From Bugula neritina (lineage: Eukaryota; Bryozoa; Gymnolaemata; Cheilostomatida; Bugulidae), in contig OZ037766.1 in assembly GCA_964035545.1 (NCBI GenBank), positions 22,060,767 through 22,124,766 of the forward strand: 64,000 nt of DNA. The letters are read 5' to 3'. The stretch's first letter is position 1. The number at the start of each line of letters is the position of its first letter. Under the pieces are notes generated by a model. The model was not told the DNA's origin. It searched no databases and saw nothing but the letters and a program-made list of their open reading frames with translations. The position numbers and the translations under genes were made by a program. Shown here one piece after another: positions 23,904 to 37,490 of the stretch.

Positions 23904-26900
23904 ATGCCACCAACAAAAGAAAAAGTTTCTAACCAGAACATTTTCGTAGCTGTTCGCTGTCGGTAAGCAATAGTTTTAGTAAAAATTCACCTTTAAGCTA
24001 AAACTAAAAGTTGAAGATAATGTTGAAATTAAATTAATTTTTCATGAGATAACATTCTCATATACATTTTTGATGCATCAAAATAAAAGCTGTTGTCAAA
24101 GGTCTTTGATACAGAAACACACTATAATCTTCATATGATTATAATCATGATACTCATTCAAACACTCACAATTACTGTAACAAAAGTTGCATGGCATTCA
24201 ATGATTCATATAAACTTCTCAGTTCAAATGAAAAATAAAATGATAATTTCAATGATATTTCTAATTTAGAATTTGTATTTTTTTAAGCTCCAGCAACCTA
24301 GTCGAGTATTAATTTATTGCATTAGTTAATTATATAACAAAGCTAAGTTTAAATCAATTGGTTGAAAAATTTAGGATAACTTCTATTAAATGCTATTGAA
24401 TCATGTGTTAATTGTTACACTTATGATGCTTTTAGTCCGATGAATGATGCTGAAACCACAGAGAGGTGCTACTCTGTCGTTGAGACCGATTCAGAAAACA
24501 GGACTGTAATGGTGCGTGAAAGGCCCCAAACTGGATCATCTTCAAAGACATATACTTTTGATAAAGTATTTGGTACTAGAAGCAAGCAAGTCGATGTTTA
24601 TAATGCTGTTGTCAAACCTGCAATCGACGAGGTCATTGCTGGCTACAACTGTACTATATTTGTGTAAGCAACTTCTATTACTGTTAGTTTTCTTTGAACA
24701 TCTGCATTTTAAACACCAATATACTCTTGTTAGGTTTTTAAAGTAAATCTAATTTGGTTTTGTAGTTACGGACAAACTGGTACTGGGAAAACTTTTACTA
24801 TGGAGGGTGAAAGATCTGCAGAACACCTCCGCTGGGAAGATGACCCAATGGCTGGCATTGTGCCAAGATCTTTATCTCATTTATTTGAGACGTTGGAGTC
24901 AATGGTCAGTCTTAATATAACTGAGTGTGTAAAAGTGGAATGTTTTACTAATAAAATTTGTCTGTTGATATTATAATTGTGGGTATAATGTTAATAAAAT
25001 CTGTGTCTTTCTCTAAATGTTTTGGAATATCTAAACATTCAGATAATTGCAGTGACTCTGCTGCCAAACCTTGGTCAACTTTTAAAAAAGTTGTTAATAA
25101 ACTTTATGCCCCAAGACCTAGGTTATTGTCACCACCCAATTGCAAAAGCTAATAGAATAATTAAAAGCATATATATTAAACAAAATATATTGCAAAGTCA
25201 ATTTGGTTATATATACAACTCTGAGGTAGTGCTTGTGTCAAATTAGATATATTTCTGTGGAATGTATTGCTTTGCCAATATGACTAGACAGCCCCGCTCT
25301 GAGATACTGTTATAAGTTATATGCAACATAATATGATTTGTATTTTGCAATTTTTTCTGCGTTTTTATTTGCACAAGTACTGCTAGTAGAAGCAGGTTTT
25401 TGAAATACCAGGGCATATTTGTTCTTTTTTTACTTTTTAGGACTGCGAGTTTAGTATGCGAGCTTCATATCTGGAGCTATATAACGAGGAGTTGTTTGAT
25501 CTTCTTGGTGCCACCGAGTGTGATACAAAAATGAGGATCTATGAGGATGCTTCTAGAAAGGTTCTTCTTGAATTATTTTGAATTAGTCGTTGATATAAAA
25601 CTTATCTAGAACCGAAGTAGTATAGTGGTTAGAGTGCTGGCTCAGTAAACACCAGATCAGAGTCCAAAAACTGGCAGTGATAGTACGAAGAGCATTCAGT
25701 CATAATTGTTCCTGTGATACACATGAAAAAGTCCTTAGCCCACTTAAAAAACCTTTTCAGTCAGGTGTTCTCGAGGGGATAGTGACTATAAACTTGCATG
25801 AGATTAATGTAAAACTTATGCTACCTCACCTTTTATTATTACCTTTTTACGAATAAGCTCAATGTTGTTTACATTTTGACAAAAATAAGATAAACCTGAA
25901 ATATAAAACAACTACGATAAGCATTGAGTATTTAAAATAGCATTCTATAGAAACTTCTATAAAACTATAAACTTTAAATTCTATAAGTTGCAACTACAAA
26001 TTTAAAATGCTTGATTCGAGAATAACTTTTGAAAAGACATTTAATATGTGCTATTCTACATAATAAATAGAAAAATTCTCTGGGCTTCTCTTTATCTGGG
26101 AAAATACCTAAATGACCATGTGAAATATAGGGATCACAAATGAGAATTTCAAATGTTAAGTTATGTTCATTTCCCCTTTTTGAATGTTTTGGTAAATTTT
26201 TCTACGTTACTTGATGTTGAATAACCAAAACTTTCTATCATTCTGGGTGAGTGAACTGACTCTGCAGAAACAAAACTTAAGCTGGTGAAATTTCTTATTA
26301 CTTGACAGACACTACATGTTGTCTTTCCTAGAGTTTTAACTTAGCAATGTAGCAAATTCACTCGTATTGCTAGCATACCCCACCTCTGACTGCTACGTAT
26401 TTCCTACTGGCAATAACCGGAATCCTTTGAGTTTATATGTTTTACTGTGTCTATGTTGATAGGGCTCTGTGGTAATACAAGGTCTAGAAGAAGTGGTTGT
26501 GAGGAACAAACATGAAGTATATAACATCATGAAGAGAGGGTCCCAGAGGAGACAGACTGCGTCTACCATACTCAACGCTACGTCCAGCAGGTCACACACA
26601 GTGTTCACAGTCACAATACACTTGAAGGAAAACACTGTAGATGGCGAGGAGCTGGTGAAGACAGGCAAATTGAACTTGGTAAGTATTCACATACCAGTCA
26701 GCTCTGAGATCCACAGTTTTGTTTTTCATGAAATTTGGGTGTTGAAAAGAAACCCCTTTTTTGTACGGCAAAAAGTAAAAGAACATTTTTTTAAAGGCAA
26801 TGTAATTATGTACATTCTTAGGAGAATATACATAATTAAATGAAAACAATTTAGTATTGCTGTTTATAACAAATGCCCTATTCTATAAGCTGATTCTCAA

Positions 26901-29900
26901 AACATTGCAATGTTATCAAATCATATATGGGTCATTTTACTTAATTTAGTACACACTGGAAATCTCCAGTCTTTAGCTATTTTTCACAATTTAACTGCTA
27001 CTTGGGTTTTTGCTCAAAACTAGTAAAATATCAATAAATGCACCTAAATAATCAAGGTTCTTTTTAATTTTGCGTGATTTCCCATATTTTTTCCAAATTA
27101 TTCAGCTTTTTTTAATTGCGGGTTTTTCGTAGCGGTCCGCAATCAAAAATAGCGGAATAATTAAGAAAAGATGTGGGAAATCACGCAAAATTAAAAAGAA
27201 CCTTGATTATTCAGGTGTATTTATTAATATTTTACTAGTTTTGAGCAAAAACCCATGCTGATTAGCAGTTAAATTGGGATAAATAGCTAAAATCTGGAGA
27301 TTTCCAGTGTTTACTAAAGTAAGATGACCCATATTGTAAATAATAAAATGTTAATAGTTTAGAGAAATTGGTGTGAGTTATGAAACTTACTGAGGTTACT
27401 TGTCAAAGTTGGTTCTAGGGTAGTTTTATTGGTTATGATGAGACTTGAACCAATAATTTGTAATGTCATCGGATAAGAGCCAGTTCTGGCTGTATGAGAC
27501 TTGCTGTACAGTTCATTCATTTCCTAGCCTATCATTCTGCTGTGTATAACATAAATTTACCACAAGAAATTGAATCGTGATTTCTAAGCTGCTACAATAC
27601 TTGCTAATTCATTCACCATTGGCTAAACAAACTACTGGGTGTATATATATTCTGTTGTTACTCATCACCAATGTATTCTCTTTTTCTCAGGTCGATTTGG
27701 CTGGCAGTGAGAATATTGGCCGCTCTGGTGCCGTTGACAAGAGAGCCAGAGAAGCTGGCAATATTAACCAGTCTTTACTGACTTTGGGGCGAGTCATCAC
27801 AGCCCTAGTGGATAGGAAGCCCCACGTTCCATATAGGGAGAGTAAACTGACCCGCATACTCCAGGACTCTCTTGGGGGCAAGACCAAAACATCTATCATT
27901 GCCACCATATCCCCAGCTAACAGTAATTTTGAGGTGAGCCAAATTTATGTTTCATCATGATAAGCTGATCTGATCACATTGAGTTTAATAGCTCAGCTTG
28001 TTTCAAATTTATTCATTTTTCGGCCAGCTTTATGATCTGGCTATAGAAAAGTTTTCGTTCAGAATTTTGTAACATGAAAGATGTGTTGATTTTTTCACAA
28101 TGCCCATAATATTATATCAGCTATTGGAACAAACATGTGCACAACTTTAAATCCATCGAAAATTTTGCATAAAATTTATTTCTTTGGCTAAAAAAACTTA
28201 TCGTCAACACTGTTGTTTGCAGGAGACATTGAGCACTCTTGAATATGCCCACAGGGCAAAAAATATCCAAAATAACCCTGAGGTTAATCAAAAGTTAACA
28301 AAAAAGAATCTGATTAAAGAATACAACGAAGAGATCGAGAGACTCAGAAAAGATTTACAGTCGGCTCGGGACAAAAATGGCATATATCTCAGTGATGAAA
28401 ACTATAGGTAATAGTCGCTTCTCCCTGTTATCCCCCTCTGACAATACCTGCTTGGTTAATACAGGCAGCACCTATGTCAAAGCTATTGGTTTTTCACCAT
28501 AAAAAAGTTTTTAACAATTATTTTCGAATGGAAGCTTTGTATGCTTGCCGATATAGTAATATCAAAAGAGGTACTGTTAATAGAGAAAAATGTGCTATTT
28601 TTGTTAGCATTTTGTAATGTAAACTTACAGAGAAATGCAACATCAGCTGGCCTCTCAGTCTGACTTGTTAAAGACGCAAGACCATGATTTGCAGTCTTTA
28701 AACAAAGACCATGTGGAAGTAAGTCATAACAAGTTACCGTGTTTATTTGTTTCATGATGCATCATATCTAATAAGGTGTGTATTTTGGCCATGTCAATGC
28801 AAAAACCCCGGACACATTTTATAACGTGTAATGGTGTTTAGTACTATTAGACATGCATTGGTATCAGTTACTTGACTGCTTTTTATAAATTTTCTCTATA
28901 GTTGACAGATACATATGCTAAAACAGTGGACGTTTTGAAAGCCACTCAGGCGGATTTAGAAAAGACCTCCACGGAACTAGAAGTGACAAAAACTGCTCTT
29001 GAAAAAACTAAGAGCAGATTGGTAAAGGCCTACCAGCAGGTAGATGAACAGAGCTACTTGTTGGAATTACACAGAGTAAATGAAGAAAAGTTGACTCACG
29101 AGGGCACCTCGGTAAGTTGTTTCTCTATTTGGAAATTCCAGTTAGGATTTTTAATTGAATGATCTGAATTTATCATTTTATATTTTCAGTTACTGTCATA
29201 AAAAAGGGGTTCTATGTTGTTTTGGTTAATAAACGAAAATGCTATGTAATGTTGCTGAAATTTTCTTGTGGTGTTAAGGTGTTCGCTAGGCTCTTACTCA
29301 TTTCCATTGTAAATACCGTAGCTGCTGCAGACAGTTGACGTCACCGTAGATCACATCAACAGGTTACACTCTGCATCTGATCGCAGAAAGGAAACGGAGA
29401 GATCAAATTTCTCGAAGTTATCAGAGTATCGCAGTTCTTTTGAGGAGGAAATTAATCAAATGATGGAGTCTGTTCGTGGCCTCTGTGATAAACAGCATCA
29501 ACTTTCTATGGCATCAACATCAATCTTAGGTTGGTGTCACTTGTTGCTTCTCGTTTTTCAGCTGCTACATTTCTGTCACTACATTCTTTTGTAGCATGTA
29601 GGACAGGATATTTCAATGTTCTACTTTAATATTTTCAAGTGGGACTGAAAAGAAGTCATTTATTGCACCGCTTTAGGTGTTGTTTGTTGGTATAATGTTT
29701 TGTATTTGTATGCACAGGTGAGATTAACACAGCCTCTAAAGATATTTTATCATCACAAACATCTAATCTACAATCTCTAAAAGTTCTGGTAATGGCGGAG
29801 TCGGAAGGGCTGATTGAGGAAATAGTGAAGCTGCAATCAGCCGCTTCCTCTACAGCAGAACATATTCCAAAGATAACCGAGTCTTTTCAGGTATAACATG

Positions 29901-32900
29901 TCTCTTAGCTTCTATACTTACAATAGAGTTTTTTATTAGGGTGACATCACTCACGCAGGTTCTAACTGAATCCCCAGGGTATTGCAAAGAGCAAGTAAAA
30001 TTGTAATAACTTGTGGACTTAAAAATAGTAGACAAGACCGGCAGGTCTGTTGGTGCATCTATTCTTTCAACAATCTAAATTTTTTTGTACTTATCACCAT
30101 TTTTGTCATTTAGCTTTTATTGTTGATTACTAAAAGCCTAAGAATATATTCTGCAATGTGGGGACACAAAGATGCCTCTAAAATTATCGGTATGAACTCA
30201 GATTTTTTGTTTTTTTCATAGTGTATTGGACAAATGCACATATCTCTATGCTTGGCAAAGTGAGCATCAACGCTTCCACCGTAAAAACAATCCTCAATAG
30301 TGTAGAACATTGCTGGCTCACGGTTGTCTTCCTGTGTTATCAAGTCTCACTATTCATTTCACTATATATTATATATTATATATTTATTCAGGATAAACTG
30401 AAACAACTGCAAGAAAAGTTTTCTGGGATCATGCTAGTCAATATTCAGAAAGAGTTGACTCAGAGACAGAACAACTTGAAGGACGTTATTGCGGGCCTGG
30501 AAAGCAATAACGACAGCTTGGTAATTGAGATCACCTCAATATTTATATACAGTGATGTGTGCATCTGTCTATTTAGTATGTGCACGCGTACATATATACA
30601 TAAAGTTGTGTTATATGTATATGTTTTGTTATATATATTATCGACGAACTTCTATTGTGATAGCAATCGAGAAATTGTGTTTTGTGCAACTAAGTGAATA
30701 AATCCTGAAGAAGTTACTGTAGGCCGATTGACTTGTGTTTAATGTGAATTTATTTCCACTTTCTGTAGGTTTGTGAACTTGAGAAGCAGCAGCAAGAGTT
30801 ACTGGCGAAGACTGAAATGAAACTCTCCTCTTTTGCTGAAGAGTTCGCTAATGTGACGTCACAGATGCTCGAGTTAAAGCAGTACAAATCACAATCAGAA
30901 GAGGCTTATCGTCAAATAAATAACATTGACAAAGTATTACATTAATATGATGTTCTTCTGTGCTTGTAATAAAGTATTTGGGGCTAATATCTAATTCTTG
31001 CTTCCTCTAATGCCTTCAGAAATTACCCGAAAAAGGAATATGAATTCATGCAAAATAGCTTACATTGATTTTTTATTGTCACAGATATTTTAAAAGATAT
31101 GAAATTTGGGTTGTTATTTTTCCTATCCTATTTCACACTTGCAGGAAATAATGGAATTATCAGACAAGAGAAGACAATTATCTACTACCATGTATGAGAA
31201 CACACTGGCTGTAGACAGCAAACTCATGACTTCCATCAACAGCTGCCAGGATTCTGTCAACAGGTTTGTAATCTTGGTGGTGTTTGTCTGCTAGACGTTG
31301 TTTTAAATTTCTTTTTTATATATAAAAATATGTGACTAAAATAGCCATATGTAACACATGTCATCCAAGTGGGCATTCATCTTAGTCTTGATGTCACTGT
31401 TGCTAGTTTGATAGTATTAATAACACCGTAAATTTTGAACTATAGTGCATTACCGTGTACCTAAGTACCACTCAATATTCTTCTCACCAGCTTCTCTTTT
31501 TTAACAATGACCATTTGTGGAATAAATGGCCGTGACACAAGTCTACTACCTGTTGGCTTGTTGATTGTCATGGGATATGATGATTAGCTGCCTCTCTATT
31601 CTCTTTCATACCTTTAGTATGGCTCAGGCGTTCCCAGAAGTCCTAAAGCATTTCGTTGTGAAAAGTGAAAAAGCTGTGAAAACATCTAAAGAGGAAGTTC
31701 AGGAACACATGAATAAATATAGTGTGGAAAGTCAGGCTGTGGTTGACATCCAGAACCGCCTGAATTCGGAAGCAGAGGCTGTAAACAAGGAATGTCAGGT
31801 TAGTGCACCATATGTTTATCACAATACTCTAAATGTCCACGTTTATTTTATTGTTGTGCGAGTGTGTGTGTGTCTATACTCTATGAGTGCCTTTGGAGAA
31901 TTCATGTGCATAAAACTATTTGCTCACTTACCACCTTCTGCAGAATCTGAAGCCTTGAAACATACTAACTTTTGCCCAAATGCTTTTTGTACCCCAAACT
32001 TATGTCGTCTCACGGCCCAAGTATTTACATGCTGTTATATTCTTCATAGGCAGTCCATAATGCGCATGCTAAAATATTTGTGTATGCGTTATCCAGGCAG
32101 AGATGGCATTGCATACCAACTCCGTGACTTCTCATCTTAAAGATCTAGATCGCACAGCATGCTCAATCGCTGAACAAGCTAAAGCAACCAATCAGGTATC
32201 TATCATAATTATCCTCGTGCACCTGAGTAGTTGAATACTCTTTCACTTTTAGTAAGCCAAAATGGCGACCTATTGATTAGAAATACTAAATTTGCTAGTA
32301 ATATAAATTTACAACTCTATTATATTTTTAGACATTCATGGATTCTGTGAGTGCTAAAGTAGCAGATATAACTGCCATGCTCACCGAAGCTGATGCCGCC
32401 AGTTTGGCTGCCACTAATAGGCTCTCAGGCATCACTTCTGAACGAGCAAGTCTGCTGAGCGCTTACAGTGATGTAAGCGCTTTGTCACATAGAGATGCAA
32501 CCAACAAGTTAAAAAAGTTGGTCGTAACTGACATGAAAGAATATCAGTCTTCAGGTACTTATCTGCTGCTGATCCTATTAAACTATTCCTCTGTGATAGA
32601 TATAAATATTTTAAGTGGTAATTTGCTATAGGTTGTCATATTACAGAATGTGTACTAGTGCAATACTGCTGCTACTTTCTCAGGTGGAACACCTGCGAAA
32701 ACCAATTACGAGCACGTAACTGATATCACCCCAGCTCTTCCACGTGCAGAGCTTTTGGCTACATTTAGAGCTGATAGCCAGAGCTCAAAAGAAGACATGG
32801 CAGCCCGACTGGAACTACCTCTCACTGACAGTGAAGAAGACGAAGTCTCACCTGTTGCCATTGAACAAGATGAGAGTCATGTGAGTGAAAAGCACTTGCT

Positions 32901-33692
32901 AGCTGGTTTTTCACACTTATAATAATGACTTCACAACATAAACCAGGTGTTTGCTGGATGGTATTTATTTACAGGCTCATTAGTGTTAGCGAGGAACTGT
33001 TACTCAAAACGCAGTCAAGATTTTCAGTGATGAACTATAATAGTAGTCAGGAATATAATTTGTGTCTGCTTTTAAAGTCAACTAATTGAATGTTTTTGAC
33101 AGACAAGTGTAGACGATTTGAAAGAGAGTAGCGATAAAGAAAATGTTGCTGAAGCAGTAGGAGGCATTTCCACTCGTAGAAGAGGAGGTGGAATACCAAG
33201 ATCAAACAAAGCACCGTCAACTTCGAGTGGTTAGCACCTCTTAAACATATTTCTGTTCAACCTAAAACACATACTGCGCATGTTTTGGAGTCAAGTGTAC
33301 AGAATGTCAGTCATATTTGAACTCTTTATCTGTTCTCTAAGGAATTGCTAAGAAATTGGTTGTACTTGCTCTGCTATCTACTAATTTATTATCATAGGAA
33401 TTATTTTCTAGTTAGTTCTTTCTCAAGTCCAGTTGTCTACTGTATGGAGATGTCAGCAGACAATTTTTCTGCAACATTGGCAATACATGAGCTTTTATAG
33501 GCAGGTCTGTTTTACAGTGAATTCTTCCTGCTCTGTAATGGAATAGTTTTGTTTTCAGCTAAGACTTCTTCCTCTACAAGTGGAAAAGTCAAAAATCCAA
33601 CAACTAGCCGTTCGCAAACATCAAAGACTGTCAAGCGTAAAATACCTGAGGTGCCAGACCATCCGAAGAAGCAGTCAAGGACTAATCCTTGA
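23904..33692 (+). CDS. KIF11: Kinesin-5 motor protein (KIF11/Eg5 orthologue)
   Basis: Twenty coding exons join in frame: 23904-23962, 24436-24663, 24766-24904, 25441-25560, 26463-26678, 27691-27933, 28223-28407, 28631-28718, 28902-29111, 29322-29529, 29718-29890, 30392-30520, 30769-30933, 31145-31263, 31618-31798, 32097-32195, 32332-32554, 32684-32880, 33103-33229, 33559-33692 (3243 nt, 1080 residues; human 1056). N-terminal motor: 'VRCRPMND', P-loop GQTGTGKT (98-105), switch I NATSSRSH (220-227), switch II DLAGSE (256-261). The neck linker and a long coiled coil follow. A tail with a BimC-box-like 'GGTPAKTNY' has Thr931-Pro932 matching the Cdk1 site of Eg5. Role: homotetrameric plus-end motor that slides antiparallel microtubules to build the bipolar spindle. 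Loop 5 is long and keeps the EGER and Trp residues of the kinesin-5 allosteric pocket. For exon 10 an alternative acceptor 9 nt downstream stays in frame. Confidence 0.95.
25618..25830 (+). mobile_element. tRNA-derived SINE in KIF11 intron 4
   Basis: The tRNA-like head 'agtggttagagtgctggct' (A-box) is followed by a degenerate B-box, the body 'gaagagcattcagtcataat' and the tail 'ggggatagtgactataaact', parallel to the copy at 7310-7530. Confidence 0.7.
26929..27330. mobile_element. 402-bp MITE with GGGTCAT ends and 4-bp TSD
   Basis: The element is almost one long inverted repeat. The left end is GGGTCATTTTACTTAATTTA and the right end, reverse complemented, is GGGTCATCTTACTTTAGTAA. The arms share blocks such as 'gggtttttgctcaaaactag' and its inverse. 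Direct repeats ATAT flank it (26925-26928, 27331-27334). The GGGTCATT start and 4-bp duplication match the 3.7-kb element at 16948-20647, suggesting mobilisation by a related transposase. Located in KIF11 intron 5. Confidence 0.75.
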
Positions 33693-33805
33693 ATTTTGTC
33701 GTGATTTCTCATATTGTTATTTTACAATGAAAATAATTTTTTATTGATTTTATTTTGGTTTTTTCTCAACACTAGTTTCATTATAATATTTTTTGTACAC
33801 TGTGC

Positions 33806-33811
33806 AATAAA
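33806..33811 (+). promoter_or_regulatory. KIF11 polyadenylation signal
   Basis: AATAAA (in 'gtgcaataaagctg') 114 bases downstream of the KIF11 stop codon, correct strand, first canonical signal. Confidence 0.7.
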
Positions 33812-33928
33812 GCTGAATTCATATTCTCAAAATTCTATCTGTTAGTCAAAATTTTGATTGAAGTTGAGTTCACATGTGCAGGTAAAAATGTTATTGGAGC
33901 ATTTTGTTGTACAGGGATGTTCGCAGTA

Positions 33929-34037
<109 letters not shown>

Positions 34038-34929
34038 GTCCCATACAAGTTCACGTTTGCATAGTTTATTATTGATTAAAAGAACCCACAAAAATACTAC
34101 ATCACTATGTACGACATTTTGGGTTAGTAGTAGTCTCTCTCTCTTCAAAGAAGTTGAGAGCATAACTACCAATTTGGTCGGGGATGAGTATTTCTACTTT
34201 GATCTCTGACTTCGCATTGATTGGTTCTTGAGTTGGTGTGGGAGCAACTTTAAACTATTGCACACACGCACACCGCCAACTCGGAGCTGCTTATAGAACC
34301 ATTCTTTCGGGCAAACCCGCTGTTGTATATCGAACTGCATGTGGTAAGAAGATACTACCTTGGGAATTACTTGTCATGGTAAATAGTAGTAGAGATCAAT
34401 TGGTTACGCATACCACGCTGGGATGTATATCTAATTTTATTAATTTATTAATCATTATTTATTGATTGTTAATATAATTTTAAGTATAATTATAATAACA
34501 ACAATAATATTAAATAAATCAATAATTATAATAATAATAAACCACGCTACTTAGTAGAGCTTAGCACACCAATCTTAATCTACTTCTAGATTAACTTTAA
34601 GATTTACTTTTAGTTTTAGTCATTTTGATTTTGATTATCATTATCATTATGATTACGGTTATCAGTATGACTATGTCTACAGTATGAGTATGAACATCAA
34701 TATGACTCCATTGAGTTTCACTCAGCCTGAGATTCATTGTCATACTCATAATCGTCCTGATGCTCACAGTCATATTCATAAAGATAGTCATAGTCATAGT
34801 GATGGTGATAGTCATCACTGATTAGTGGTTACACTTACTCATTGCTGATTACTGAAGGTAAAATTGAAATTAAATTAAATTTAATAAATTCTATTAGTAA
34901 AAGGAAAACTAAATATGAATTATCGATGA

Positions 34930-35160
34930 CTGCTAGTACTACTACTACTACTACTACTAGTACTAGTAGTAGTACTACTACTAGTAATACTAATACTACT
35001 AGTACTACTGCTACTACTACTAATACCATTACTACCAGTACTACTACGTCTGCTGCTGCTACTGCTACTACTGCTAGTGCTACTACTACTAGTGCTACTA
35101 CTAGTAGTAGTACTAGTGCTACTACTACTAGTAGTGCTAGTACTATTGCTACTAGATAAT
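34930..35160. repeat. (ACT)n-type trinucleotide field
   Basis: Imperfect ACT/AGT/GCT triplets dominate, with frequent ACTAGT palindromes, so an uninterrupted Thr/Ser/Ala frame exists on + and a Val/Leu frame on -. Similar triplets persist weakly to about 35330. No conserved protein feature. Confidence 0.85.
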
Positions 35161-36867
35161 AGCTAGTACTGCTACTAGTAGTGTTACTGTTAGGTCTAAT
35201 GCCAATGCCTAACCTAAGGCTAATGGCAATCCTTGTAGTTGTAGTACTAGTAGTTGATGCAGACTGTATTATTAGTTTTACTAGTGCTACTAGTAGTAGT
35301 AATACTAGTCTACTACTGCTAGGTCTAACGTCCAGTATAAATGACACAGGTAATAACAGTGCAGGTAATAGTGGCACAAATGACAAAGTAGGTAAAATGC
35401 CACATTTTCAATGTTTCTATTAGGGTTTGGGTGAGGGGTTTTTTAGTTTGGAATAGGGGGTTTAAGTGTAGCAATGAAATTTGAGTTTGAGATTGGGGGT
35501 TTGGGTTTCAAGGGAAAAGTTTGGGAAAATTTAACATCAGTATGCCATTTTTACCTACTTTTCCATTTTGACATCATTATTACCTGTGCCATTTGTACCT
35601 AAAATTACTACTACTACTAGGTCTAGTGGTAGAACTAGCAAAAGTGTTTTTATTGATATAAGAATTTCTTTGTCAAAGTATTATTGTAAGCATAACACAA
35701 GTCTTGATAATTCTAATACTAATAATTAATATCAATTCATATTAATGTGGTTATGAATATGCTTAATATAAATATTTATAGCAATAGACCATGTAAAACT
35801 CAGCCAATCAGCAAAGTGTACCAGGTCAATGTTCTACCATTGTAACTGATATAAAATTCTGCAAGTTCAATTGCAAAATGCATACTTCTAAAAGCTAGTT
35901 ATGCAATTTTTTTTTAATGCATTATTTAATTTCATATCTAAATTGATGACTCTTGAAATGATTTTTTAAAATGTCTAAATTAAGTGTTTATAAAATGCAA
36001 TTAAAAATTGCATGTCCAAAAAAATGACCTGGTACACTTTTGCAACTTAAGGCCAATTATTACATAACTGCCAGCTTAGTAGTTATTTGTTGTTGCAGCT
36101 TGAATGGGTTATTGTTTAGCATTGAAAGCTTGTAGTAAACCGCTGTGAATTTGGTACATGACTTTGATTGGCTGGTTTTTGAATGGCCCTTTAGTATATG
36201 CATCTGGGTGGCTGGGTAGTGTAGACTCCGCCTACATCTAGCTAATGTACAGTAGCCAATCCACAGTAGTATTACAAAATTTCTGTTTAACATATGAAAT
36301 ATTCTGGTCATTTATTTTGTACTTTACAATAGTAAATATTCTATTCAACTAGAATTTTATTGTATGTAAGCCATGGGAACTACTAAGAAGTTAAATCAAT
36401 CACCCATGCTGGTAATATTGTAGCTAGCAGTAATAGCAAGTCCACACCATATAAATATACACATAAGCTATTATGTGCAGCTTATGAATGTTGAAATGAC
36501 CCCATTTCTTACTTTCAATTTGAAAAAAATTGTATTGCATATTCTGCCACTTCTGCACCAAGAATGTGTTTTCCTTTTAAATTTTGAAAATAGTAGTCAG
36601 TTTCTGCAGCAGTCAACTGCATCCACAATAAACAACGTAAGCTTTAAAATAAACTATAAATATATGAAATATTAGTGTGGAAACAATGTAATTTATTTAT
36701 TGCTATGATAAAAAATTACGAGAATATAATTATATAAAAGCTAGATATAAATTTCTAGTAAAATGGCACAGGTAAACATAACACATTTTTACTTCAAATT
36801 CTAAATTTCATCAGTCACCAATAGTGGCTGTAGATTACAGAGAACACAGCAGACTATCATAATCATA

Positions 36868-37235
36868 AGGATGGTCAGCCCACTGAGCAAAATCCAACTC
36901 CAACCCTTCATTTAGGTTACCAACGCACTAAAGCATATAATGTAAGACGCACAAAAAACAGTGGTTTTAATGAAACATGTGTAGGAAACGAACAAAAAGC
37001 GTCTTCAACAGAGTCAGCTGATATAGAGCAACAGAACTCATCTGACAGCCATCCTCATAGTCAGACTTCATCAGAAGTAACTGCGTTACCAAAAACATCA
37101 ACTACTCAGAAAAAAAGATCTGCACATTCTATTGATAGACGAAAATCAAAAGTTGGAAGAAAAAGCTCAAAAAATTCCATGTTAAAACAAAAAGCAACTA
37201 TTAAAAAAGTAAAATTTTTTAAAAACTTTCACCAC
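36868..37235 (+). pseudogene. N-terminal transposase relic of the 4.6-kb element
   Basis: A continuous frame begins right after the left inverted arm with 'GYQRTKAYNVRRTKN' and runs about 110 codons through a Ser/Thr/Lys-rich, low-complexity stretch ('SSDSHPHSQTSSE', 'DRRKSKVGRKSSKNS'). It is hydrophilic and basic and lies in the position expected for the N-terminal part of the transposase ORF. No domain can be named. The foldback insertion at 37491-37982 separates it from the catalytic part. Confidence 0.4.
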
Positions 37236-37490
37236 TACAGATGAGCAAACTAAATTTTATACTGGAATACCTACACGTTTTCTATACTTTTCTTTAGCAA
37301 GGTGAAAATTATTATTTTCTTATTGCAAAGATATACTATGGTTTATTACAAATAAACAATGCAAGTCTCACTATGCTAAAATTTGCACATTGATTAAATT
37401 TGATATGTATTAAAACTGTCATTTTAATTAAATTTGTTGCAGTGTGAGTGTATCATTCATACATTTTTTATTAAAGATGTTGTTTTATGT

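Noticed and set aside
27687-27908. Antisense frame opposite the KIF11 switch II exon
   Set aside because: A shadow of a strongly conserved coding exon.
34835-35423. 183-codon and 105-codon frames rich in Val/Leu or Thr/Ser
   Set aside because: By-product of the ACT/AGT trinucleotide field; strand-symmetric low complexity, no domain.
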